The notes below the pieces were generated by a model, which did no database searches, was not told the origin of the DNA, and saw only the letters and a list, made by a program, of their open reading frames with translations. Of a DNA stretch of 6,085 nt, positions 1 through 4,961 are shown one piece after another (within the stretch, counting starts at the first letter, position 1; every line of letters starts with the position of its first letter). A program made the position numbers and the translations under genes. The stretch comes from an uncultured Butyricicoccus sp. (GTDB lineage Bacteria > Bacillota > Clostridia > Oscillospirales > Butyricicoccaceae): assembly GCA_910584935.1 (NCBI GenBank), contig CAJUDU010000114.1, positions 1 through 6,085 of the forward strand, given 5' to 3'.

Positions 1-42
1 TATTTTATCACTTTCTTTTTGTGTTGAAGGTGTCAACTTTAT

Positions 43-1308
43 TTATACAACATCAAAATATACAGGCCAGCAATACTGTACACCTGTCGCCTTGTCTGTA
101 TCCAAAGTATATCCTGTGCCGGGGGTTACGGCAGTATATTGGCTCATGTGAAGTGATGTGCCAGGTGAGCCGGCATCATTGTAGATATCAGCCGCCCTGT
201 CACCCTGCTGAATCCCGGAAGCATCCATGAACGCCTTGTCCAGTGAGGTATCCAGATAAGAAAGCACTGTGCCGCTGGGATAATTACCTCCCAAGGTAAT
301 CTGTGCCTCATCGGAACCACTGGGCTGGGTCTTGGAGCCGAACATCCAGTAGGTTACATAATACTCTTTACCGCCGATGGTCTGTTTGACGACACCTTCA
401 TTATCACCTTTTACTCTTTCATAAGCATTCGCAATATTACCATCATTGTTACTGCCTGCAGATGTGAAATCCACAACAGAATCTGTGGGGTAAAATCCCC
501 GATCTCGCAGGAAATCATACTCAATAGGACGGCTGACAGAACCCGGTGTCCGGTTGCTCATGCTGCCTTCCTTTTCTGTCAGGTATGATGCCCAAAGGTG
601 AATTGCAACAGCAGTTTTCAGTACACGCTGCTTAGATAATGTGTTGGAGTTTACACCTTCCGTATAAACAATATCAAACGCATCGTCGCTGGATGTGTAC
701 TCAACCTGCCCATTCTTCCACTCCATCTGGGTATCAATCGCCAGCATCTGCTTGCCGGAGTCTGTTTTTCGCGCCATCCACACCGCATACTGCGATGCCT
801 GACGCCATTCAGCTTCCGTCAAGCCGCTGAAATCAATACCGAAGTTTGGGAAAATGGATTCCGCATTGGGAATCAAATTCCGTTTTGCGTATGCGACATC
901 TCTTGAAGGGCTTGCCGCACAATAGAATGTGTTAATCAGCATGGGGTCGGTAACTTTGTAAGATTCTGTGATGGTGACATTCATGGTATGGTTGCCGCCG
1001 GACGGAGCGCCCTTTGTATGGTCAGCACAAAAACCATAACCAGAAAGTCCATAACCAGAATAGGTGCCAAAATAACAGCCGATTCTGGAATATTTCAGCG
1101 TTTTAATTGCCGGCACAGAATCTCTTGTTCGATCCAGTTCAATCTGGAAGTTTGCCGCACCGCCATTTGCAGTCACTGCATCTGTGATGTTGTTGATATT
1201 TTCCGCTGCGTGCGCCTGAATGACGCCGGGAGGGAAAAAGCCGACAAGCATCACAAAAGCAAGAATTGCCGAAATCAAACGGTCATGCAATCTTGTTTTT
1301 AACTGCAT
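43..1308 (-). CDS. Secreted thioester-domain (TED) surface adhesin, apparently truncated
   Basis: This encodes 421 residues. The N-terminus is a signal peptide: basic residues, a hydrophobic core at about 12-30, and an AHA-A cleavage site near residue 34. The mature part carries the two signatures of Gram-positive thioester adhesin domains: a Cys in an aromatic-rich stretch (GYGFCADH, Cys94) and a Gln in a T/SQxAVW motif (SQYAVW, Gln173). In this family these two side chains form an internal thioester that bonds covalently to host surface molecules. The start at 1308 has GGAGG seven bases upstream. Family members usually continue into Ig-like stalk repeats and an LPXTG sortase signal. Here a TAA follows FDVV at 43-45, with no stalk or anchor, yet the same frame stays open to the window edge. 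It may be a nonsense-truncated gene or a short secreted TED. The domain call is fairly secure; the ligand is unknown. Confidence 0.78.
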   Translation of the reverse strand: MQLKTRLHDRLISAILAFVMLVGFFPPGVIQAHAAENINNITDAVTANGGAANFQIELDRTRDSVPAIKTLKYSRIGCYFGTYSGYGLSGYGFCADHTKGAPSGGNHTMNVTITESYKVTDPMLINTFYCAASPSRDVAYAKRNLIPNAESIFPNFGIDFSGLTEAEWRQASQYAVWMARKTDSGKQMLAIDTQMEWKNGQVEYTSSDDAFDIVYTEGVNSNTLSKQRVLKTAVAIHLWASYLTEKEGSMSNRTPGSVSRPIEYDFLRDRGFYPTDSVVDFTSAGSNNDGNIANAYERVKGDNEGVVKQTIGGKEYYVTYWMFGSKTQPSGSDEAQITLGGNYPSGTVLSYLDTSLDKAFMDASGIQQGDRAADIYNDAGSPGTSLHMSQYTAVTPGTGYTLDTDKATGVQYCWPVYFDVV

Positions 1309-1516
1309 CCATTTACCTCCTGTTAGACTTTTTGCCTCATTGCCTTCTTATTTTCTCTGACCGGGGATAAAGGCAGTATCCCTTTTTATAACATAAACTC
1401 CTTTCGTTATCTATATGAACATGGGCAAAGGATTGAGGCATAGGCTTTGCACATGATTATTTGCTGTAGTATTAAGGTGCTTTCTTCCCTTTTTCGTTTA
1501 CTTATTATTTTGACAC
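1309..1516 (-). promoter_or_regulatory. Leader region upstream of the TED gene
   Basis: This gene-free stretch precedes the TED gene. It holds the strong ribosome binding site (GGAGG at 1316-1320 on the minus strand) and two inverted repeats that could fold in the transcript: GGGATA/TATCCC (1364-1369 with 1377-1382) and GCAAAG/CTTTGC (1425-1430 with 1445-1450). I see no convincing -35/-10 pair close to the gene. The nearest good -10 hexamer is a TATAAT inside the repeat copy at 1609-1614, which would give a leader of roughly 300 bases. No known riboswitch consensus was recognised. A short AAAGGAG-ATG-TTA-TAA sequence near 1395 is too short to call a gene. Confidence 0.4.
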
Positions 1517-1675
1517 ATGCCAACAGTGCGAAAGAGTTCCCTGCCATTTGATGTCCTTGGTTTCCGTGACATCTGACATCGGAATCTCTCGTTTCCTGCT
1601 GACACTTTATTATATGCAGTGGGTACGGGTTCTATTTAGGGTAGATCGGCATGAAAACAATATTTAGAAAATCAC
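1517..1675. repeat. ~160-bp direct repeat, copy 1
   Basis: This diverged direct copy aligns along its length with 1866-2026. Both start at ATGCCAACAG and end at AATCAC, with scattered substitutions and small indels. A core of 32 bases is identical (1606-1637 versus 1957-1988). On the minus strand the core contains TATAAT (1609-1614). It is followed by a short reading frame starting MSDVTETKDIKW at 1579 and stopping at 1505, with a one-base deletion relative to copy 2 that shifts its tail. Duplicated mobile-element ends or duplicated promoter leaders would both fit. Confidence 0.8.
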
Positions 1676-1698
1676 AAGATTTGGGGTAGCCGACATGA
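1641..1698. repeat. Two GTAG..CG.CATGA motif copies, 45 bases apart
   Basis: The motif GTAGATCGGCATGA (1641-1654) recurs as GTAGCCGACATGA (1686-1698), and each copy is followed by AAA. A third copy, GTAGACCGGCATGA, lies at 1992-2005 inside the second long repeat. The copy at 1686 is outside the 160-bp repeats, so the motif recurs independently of that duplication. The spacing is close to four helical turns. Such arrays are often protein-binding sites, for instance transposase sites near an element end, but no binding protein can be identified here. Confidence 0.55.
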
Positions 1699-1744
1699 AA
1701 AGAACCGCAAAAAAGACGACATGATCATACGATCATACCGCCTC

Positions 1745-1780
1745 TTTGACACTCCCCACAGTTAAAGCTGGGGGATTCTC
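1745..1780 (-). mobile_element. IS200/IS605-family right-end hairpin
   Basis: On the minus strand this reads GAGAATCCCCCAG, then CTTTAA, then CTGTGGGGAGTGTCAA. It is a CCCC-CAG/CTG-GGGG stem (1754-1774) with one bulged base and a six-base loop. The GAATCCCC...GGGGAGTGTCA arrangement is the familiar right-end form of IS200/IS605 elements in Clostridia. There it is recognised as single-stranded DNA by the TnpA transposase and also forms the 3' part of the TnpB guide RNA. No left end, tnpA or full tnpB is present, so this is a remnant. The element boundary would be near 1745. Confidence 0.6.
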
Positions 1781-1893
1781 AGTTCAACGACCGCTGCTTG
1801 CCACCTGGCGAAGTCTATGCAATCTCCCTGAGCGTTAGGTTTCGGCGTGTCCCGCCGTACCATGGATGCCAACAGCATAAAAGGGTTCTTCTG
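1762..1893 (-). pseudogene. C-terminal remnant of an IS605-type tnpB
   Basis: The frame between stops at 1894-1896 and 1762-1764 reads through RRDTPKPNAQGD and ends VVELRIPQL. The NAxGD motif, a short variable stretch, and a stop located inside the right-end hairpin match the usual layout of TnpB C-termini in IS200/IS605 elements. The RuvC catalytic core and zinc ribbon that should precede it are absent. Directly upstream lies repeat copy 2, which is unrelated to the TnpB core. A competing frame (GTAGHAET...) also looks somewhat TnpB-like, so the frame is not certain. This is a decayed fragment with no expected protein activity. Confidence 0.42.
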
Positions 1894-2026
1894 CTATTTG
1901 ATGCACTTGGTTTTCGTAACATCCGGCATTAGATTTTCTCATTTTCTGTTGGTAATTTTATTATATGCAGTGGGTACGGGTTCTATTTTGAGTAGACCGG
2001 CATGAGAATTGCATTTTGGGAATCAC
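1866..2026. repeat. ~160-bp direct repeat, copy 2
   Basis: This partner of 1517-1675 shares the 32-base identical core (1957-1988), including TATAAT on the minus strand at 1960-1965. Its short minus-strand frame starts MPDVTKTKCIK, has an in-frame TAG at 1894-1896, and runs on into the tnpB-like tail. The matching frame in copy 1 has TGG at this codon. The two copies diverge exactly where copy 2 meets the IS605 right-end segment, so the remnant lies between the copies and abuts copy 2. Confidence 0.8.
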
Positions 2027-2034
2027 AGTGCAAG

Positions 2035-2079
2035 CCCCTGAAACAAATCTGACCAACAAAACAGAATCTGTTTCAGGGG
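2035..2079. terminator. 11-bp inverted repeat downstream of the 102-residue gene
   Basis: The perfect arms CCCCTGAAACA (2035-2045) and TGTTTCAGGGG (2069-2079) enclose a 23-base loop that itself has partly complementary AATCTG/CAGA bases. It sits about 20 bases beyond the stop of the 102-residue gene and could end or protect that transcript. There is no T-run after either arm, so a standard intrinsic terminator is doubtful. An RNA-stabilising hairpin or a DNA-binding dyad would also fit. Confidence 0.45.
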
Positions 2080-2096
2080 ATGTGTTTGTCCTGCCA

Positions 2097-2405
2097 TCAC
2101 GATCTTTGTGGATATTTTTGTTTAATGACGGAATGACTTTTGATTTCTGCGTCAATTTTGAAAACATCGCTGTAAATTCGGGCGTCTTCATTATTGCAGA
2201 TAGTCAGCTCTTGTACTGCTGTCCCCCGCTTTTCAACCTCAATCCACCAGATGGCAGTATCTGCTTTGGGATAGCCGATGCGGATTACAGTTCCATCAAC
2301 AAATCTGATTCTCACATCGCTGTTAAAACATCCGATTTCGTTCACTTTGTATGAACTGCCTTCGATTTCCACAAGGTCGTCACTTACACCATAAATTTTG
2401 ACCAT
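2097..2405 (-). CDS. 102-residue hypothetical protein of a cargo cassette
   Basis: The product has 102 residues and no signal peptide or membrane segment. It starts MVKIYGVSDDLVEIEG and contains several short beta-like stretches (VRIRFVDGTVIRIGYP, IWWIEVEKRG), suggesting a small mostly-beta fold. It resembles short uncharacterised proteins in clostridial conjugative elements and phage-like islands, but I do not recognise a named family. The start at 2405 is supported by CAGGAGG eight bases upstream. It follows the 75-residue gene by 20 bases, so the two are probably co-transcribed. Function unknown. Confidence 0.75.
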   Translation of the reverse strand: MVKIYGVSDDLVEIEGSSYKVNEIGCFNSDVRIRFVDGTVIRIGYPKADTAIWWIEVEKRGTAVQELTICNNEDARIYSDVFKIDAEIKSHSVIKQKYPQRS

Positions 2406-2425
2406 TTTAACATCCTCCTGAATCG

Positions 2426-2653
2426 TTACATTTCTAAACTCTCTATCACTTTCACAGCTTCAATTTCAAAATCGGTATCTCCCCAACTTCTATCGAATGC
2501 TGCCAGGGCTTGCCCTTTACTACGATATGTTTTGATTGCCGCATCTCCGATTTCACTTGCATTTCTGAAATGAAATTGCCGTGCAAGTCCACAGAAAATC
2601 GCTCCAGTATCCTTTTGCCGAATAATCCAGCGTGTCCTTTCGATTAGTTTCAT
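2426..2653 (-). CDS. 75-residue hypothetical protein, first gene of the downstream unit
   Basis: The product is a small soluble protein starting MKLIERTRWIIRQKDTG, with a WGDTDFEIEAVKVIESLEM-like acidic end. No cysteine cluster, helix-turn-helix or membrane segment is evident. GGAGG lies seven bases before the start at 2653. The gene sits just after a strong intrinsic terminator and a TATAAT hexamer, so it probably begins its own transcript shared with the 102-residue gene. The sequence has the look of accessory genes of clostridial integrative elements. Function unknown. Confidence 0.75.
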   Translation of the reverse strand: MKLIERTRWIIRQKDTGAIFCGLARQFHFRNASEIGDAAIKTYRSKGQALAAFDRSWGDTDFEIEAVKVIESLEM

Positions 2654-2680
2654 CTGTTTTCCTCCAACTTAATTTCCTGT

Positions 2681-2686
2681 ATTATA
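2681..2686 (-). promoter_or_regulatory. Candidate -10 box for the 75- and 102-residue genes
   Basis: On the minus strand this is TATAAT, 27 bases before the start codon of the 75-residue gene, in an AT-rich stretch just downstream of the terminator at 2746-2791. The best -35 at 17 bases is TAATTA, which is weak. A TTGGCA further upstream is too distant for this -10. Position between a terminator and a gene is the main support. Confidence 0.4.
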
Positions 2687-2745
2687 ATATGCAGATAGCA
2701 TAATAATTATCTTGTGCTGCCAAATAGAATTGCAAAATTCAGACA

Positions 2746-2791
2746 CAAAAAATGCAGCACAGCCTTGGAATATCCCAAAGCTGCACTGCAT
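2746..2791 (-). terminator. Strong intrinsic terminator of the upstream small-gene operon
   Basis: On the minus strand a 17-bp stem (2775-2791 with 2752-2768) closes a six-base loop, GATATT. All positions pair if three G-U wobbles are allowed, and the stem is followed at once by TTTTTT. It begins 12 bases after the stop of the 71-residue gene, where the operon would be expected to end. Confidence 0.88.
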
Positions 2792-2803
2792 CATTCATAT
2801 TAT

Positions 2804-3019
2804 TTAATACTCTTGGATTGTTTTCCATCCTTTGTCCCCGGCGTATGCAGCCAAGTCAACTTCGGCTGCTTCTACTCTGTCCCGCCAAGGCATTTGCCGC
2901 ATACAATGCCAGCCACTTTCACCTGGTTTATTGTAGCGTCCTTTGAATGTGTCATCCCCCAGCCCTGGCATTACACGATACCGCCAGCCACGAGAATCTT
3001 CGTATGTTTTACTGCTCAT
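2804..3019 (-). CDS. 71-residue hypothetical protein, last gene of the upstream operon
   Basis: The chosen start at 3019 (MSSKTYEDSRGWRYRV) has GGAGG four to five bases upstream and overlaps the stop of the preceding gene by 11 bases, typical of translational coupling. A longer frame reaching 3160 exists but lies largely over the preceding gene and has no better ribosome site. The product is tryptophan-rich (GWRYRV, SGWHCM, MPWRD, KGWKT) with a KGRYNKPG turn, and no recognised domain. Similar proteins recur in accessory regions of clostridial mobile elements. Function unknown. Confidence 0.72.
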   Translation of the reverse strand: MSSKTYEDSRGWRYRVMPGLGDDTFKGRYNKPGESGWHCMRQMPWRDRVEAAEVDLAAYAGDKGWKTIQEY

Positions 3020-3242
3020 TACTTCCTCCATTTTTATTGTAGTTATCCGGGTACATTCTGGCGCACCCAGCACATTGCTCATGCCAGGGATGTTGTGATT
3101 GATGAGAACATCCTTCACAATCCCAGGCAGCATCCCGTTCCAGCATTTCTGCCGCTTCACAAATCAGATGAACCCAATGGATTGGGTCCCCGCCATCCAG
3201 CGGCGCATTGCGCAGCTGATAAATCAATTCTTTTCGATCCAT
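3009..3242 (-). CDS. 77-residue Cys4 putative zinc-binding protein
   Basis: The N-terminal half is helical (RKELIYQLRNA, HLICEAAEMLERD). The C-terminal half has a C42-x2-C45...C57-x2-C60 cluster (DCEGCSHQ, EQCAGCARMYPDNY) that should bind one zinc ion. Small proteins of this build are common in phages and integrative elements of Clostridia, but their partners are unknown. GGAGG seven bases before the start at 3242 lies inside the end of the preceding gene, leaving only a 2-nt gap. The stop overlaps the next start. Tight coupling suggests matched expression with its neighbours. Confidence 0.78.
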   Translation of the reverse strand: MDRKELIYQLRNAPLDGGDPIHWVHLICEAAEMLERDAAWDCEGCSHQSQHPWHEQCAGCARMYPDNYNKNGGSNEQ

Positions 3243-3244
3243 TG

Positions 3245-3472
3245 CTATGCCTCCATTCCAGCCGAACAGACAAAATCATCATTTGAAAAAACCGTGCCGG
3301 CGTATGCGTCAAAAATCAGACTGTCGTCTACGATTTCATCAGCCCGCGCCAGCTCATCCCAACTGGGGGATCTTCCTTCAGTTTCATCAAACATCTGCAT
3401 CAGATATGTCTGCTTCAGCTCAAGCATTTGGTCCAGATTCAAGTCGTAAACAGTCAAAACATCGTATTTCAT
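3245..3472 (-). CDS. 75-residue acidic hypothetical protein
   Basis: The product starts MKYDVLTVYDLNLDQMLELK and is strongly acidic (DETEGR, RADEIVDDSLIFDAY, NDDF). It looks alpha-helical and has no membrane segment or metal site. The start at 3472 overlaps the stop of the preceding gene by four bases (ATGA), with GGAGGG six bases upstream. Its stop is two bases before the next gene. The acidic, DNA-mimic-like composition could be noted, but there is no direct evidence of such a role. Function unknown; I recognise only the general style of mobile-element cargo. Confidence 0.76.
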   Translation of the reverse strand: MKYDVLTVYDLNLDQMLELKQTYLMQMFDETEGRSPSWDELARADEIVDDSLIFDAYAGTVFSNDDFVCSAGMEA

Positions 3473-3888
3473 TTCGTTCCCTCCATAGTAGAAACATCCA
3501 GCCGCAAAACCAGTTCAATGATTTTTGGGCGAGTTGTATAGTTATTTCTCGCACCCTTTTCAAGCGTTGCACGAACACTGGAAGGAGCCAGCGAAAGCCC
3601 ATATTCAATCATTTCATTTTCAACCGAAAAGAGTAAATCACGGGCATCATTGTATTGCTTTTCCAGTCCACAGGCTTGTATTTGTTCGCTGCAGCCTTCA
3701 TTTGCCGCATCGAAAACAGGCTCATCATCAATGCAGTAAATCCTTTCAGGGATTGTTCCATCCGGATTGATAATGCCATGAGCAGCGATATAATCCTGTT
3801 CCATCTTGATACACTGTTCATCCAGTGTATTAACAAGGGCTTTGGCAGCCATGTATCTGCGCTGAATTTCATTTGTTGTTCGCTTCAT
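3469..3888 (-). CDS. 139-residue helical hypothetical protein
   Basis: The start at 3888 (MKRTTNEIQRRYMAAK) is chosen because CAGGAGG lies eight bases upstream; the in-frame ATG at 3912 has no comparable site and would place the ribosome site inside the gene. The protein is mainly alpha-helical with heptad-like stretches at about 5-35 and 75-105. It has a central loop (INPDGTIPERIYCIDDEP) and a basic C-terminal segment (RNNYTTRPKIIELVLRLDVS). No catalytic motif is seen. It follows the 127-residue gene by 35 bases and overlaps the next by four. Function unknown. Confidence 0.74.
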   Translation of the reverse strand: MKRTTNEIQRRYMAAKALVNTLDEQCIKMEQDYIAAHGIINPDGTIPERIYCIDDEPVFDAANEGCSEQIQACGLEKQYNDARDLLFSVENEMIEYGLSLAPSSVRATLEKGARNNYTTRPKIIELVLRLDVSTMEGTK

Positions 3889-3923
3889 GTTGATATCCTC
3901 CTGTTTTGTCATTTACTTTTGGC

Positions 3924-4307
3924 TTAAGGCTTGGGGCGCCCCGTGCTGCAAAAATAGTGCTGCAAACCGTCATCTTCCGCAAGGAAGCGGCGGATGTTAT
4001 CTTCATCACGCCAACCAATATGGGCACAAATCTGCCAGCGTTCCCGCTTTTCAAAACGGTTCATGGCTTTTGCTGTCGCAATGACCTTATCCACATCCGC
4101 AGAAACCACTTTGCAGGCACTTCGCAGAGCATCATAGGTGCAGGTGCTGGTAGCTGTTTTACCACAATAATTCCCATAGATTTCTGGGTCTATGTTTCTG
4201 ACCCACCCACCTTTGTATGTGGTGAGAAACAACCGATATTCGTTTTCGGCATCCAGATATTCTTGCGCCATATCCAAAAGAGCGCGGATGTCATAATTGA
4301 TAATCAT
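3924..4307 (-). CDS. 127-residue hypothetical protein
   Basis: The product starts MIINYDIRALLDMAQEYLDAENEYRLF-like and is soluble, with an N-terminal helical stretch and aromatic residues throughout (KGGWVRNIDPEIYGNY, RWQICAHIGW). It has five cysteines, but they are not arranged as a clear zinc site. AAGGAG seven bases before 4307 supports the start. It is separated from the zinc-ribbon gene upstream by 99 bases with no visible terminator, so co-transcription is possible. Function unknown. Confidence 0.73.
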   Translation of the reverse strand: MIINYDIRALLDMAQEYLDAENEYRLFLTTYKGGWVRNIDPEIYGNYCGKTATSTCTYDALRSACKVVSADVDKVIATAKAMNRFEKRERWQICAHIGWRDEDNIRRFLAEDDGLQHYFCSTGRPKP

Positions 4308-4406
4308 AGTGTAACTCCTTCCTGTTCTGTCCGAATAGCCTTATCTGTTTTCCTTATCATATGCACAAAACCGAAAGAGTCTGGTTCTGTTTTGAAAGTG
4401 AAATCC

Positions 4407-4709
4407 TTACTCAGCGCCTCTTTGGGTAGTATATTTGAAATCAACTTCTGTCAATATTGAAAATTGCCGGTAGCAATAGGGGCATTCCCGTTCATGATAT
4501 CCTATCGTTGATAATTCATGCTCAAAAGCATGATCTAACTTCCTGCCACACCAGAGGCAATAGATGGTGTCTTCACGAAATACTTCATTATCTTCGCCGT
4601 TTTTGATTTTCTTTCGGACTTGTGCATCGCGTTGCGTCTTGCTGCAGCTGTAACACATAGATTTTCCGTCTGAAATTTGATTCTTTTTGCAAATTGGACA
4701 TAGTTTCAC
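4407..4709 (-). CDS. 100-residue double zinc-ribbon protein
   Basis: Two zinc-ribbon-like clusters are visible: C4-x2-C7 with C19-x2-C22, and C51-x2-C54 (YCLWCGRK) with C76-x2-C79 (ECPYCYRQF), linked by a lysine- and arginine-rich stretch at 26-37. Such proteins usually bind nucleic acid or form part of larger complexes, but no specific family is recognised. The start is GTG at 4709, with AAGGA eight bases upstream; the nearby ATG is out of frame. It is the first gene of the minus-strand block, divergent from the SIR2-like gene. Confidence 0.75.
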   Translation of the reverse strand: MKLCPICKKNQISDGKSMCYSCSKTQRDAQVRKKIKNGEDNEVFREDTIYCLWCGRKLDHAFEHELSTIGYHERECPYCYRQFSILTEVDFKYTTQRGAE

Positions 4710-4961
4710 AAGTTATTTCCTTTTCAACACTTTGTTTTGTAAATTTTAATCTATAATTACAAAGTGATGCTTTTCTGATTCTATTGTTTGTTTGAGGTCT
4801 GTTCTCACTACTTGATATCATTACTTTATGCAATATACACATAGATTTTATAGACTTGTTTTAGTTTTAGAATGAGTGTATAATATACTTCAAACTGTTA
4901 CCTTGTAAAAACCATTTTTATAATTATGAATCATCAACAAAATAGAAGAGGACATATAACC
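4710..4961. other. Divergent AT-rich intergenic region
   Basis: This 252-base region separates the zinc-ribbon gene from the SIR2-like gene. Besides the right-reading promoter at 4856-4884, the minus strand has TTTACA (4904-4909), a 16-base spacer and TATATT (4882-4887), so the two -10 elements overlap face to face on an 11-base dyad, GTATAATATAC (4878-4888). The minus-strand promoter would give a leader of about 165 bases and is only a weak proposal. No small gene is supported. Confidence 0.4.
4856..4884 (+). promoter_or_regulatory. Sigma-A promoter of the SIR2-like gene
   Basis: TTGTTT (4856-4861) and TATAAT (4879-4884) are separated by exactly 17 bases, a near-ideal housekeeping promoter. 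Transcription would start near 4891, giving a leader of about 70 bases before the ATG at 4962. Confidence 0.7.

Noticed and set aside
1375..1465. Possible c-di-GMP riboswitch ahead of the adhesin
   Set aside because: A GCAAAGCC string is present on the minus strand, but the remaining conserved parts and pairing of the GEMM fold are not found.
1700..1740. ATGATC/GATCAT hairpin beside the IS605 end
   Set aside because: The stem is only six bases, low in G/C, and has no partner on the other side of the remnant; it is not strong enough to call.
1961..2191. 76-codon minus-strand frame
   Set aside because: It begins inside the 102-residue gene in another frame, and crosses the inverted repeat and repeat copy 2 without a ribosome site.
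2804..3160. Longer 118-residue version of the last operon gene
   Set aside because: The extra 47 codons overlap the Cys4 gene almost entirely, and the internal start at 3019 has a clear GGAGG and coupled overlap.
2714..3286. Plus-strand open frame of 190 codons
   Set aside because: It runs antisense through the terminator and three small genes and has no ribosome binding site.
3889..3912. Upstream ATG (MTKQEDIN) for the 139-residue gene
   Set aside because: The strong CAGGAGG lies between this ATG and the one at 3888, so the later start fits better.
3906..4460. Plus-strand open frame of 184 codons
   Set aside because: It lies antisense across the 127-residue gene and neighbours that have proper ribosome sites; its composition is that of a shadow frame.
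4926..4961. In-frame upstream ATG for the SIR2-like gene
   Set aside because: No ribosome site precedes it, while AGAGGA precedes 4962 at a workable distance.
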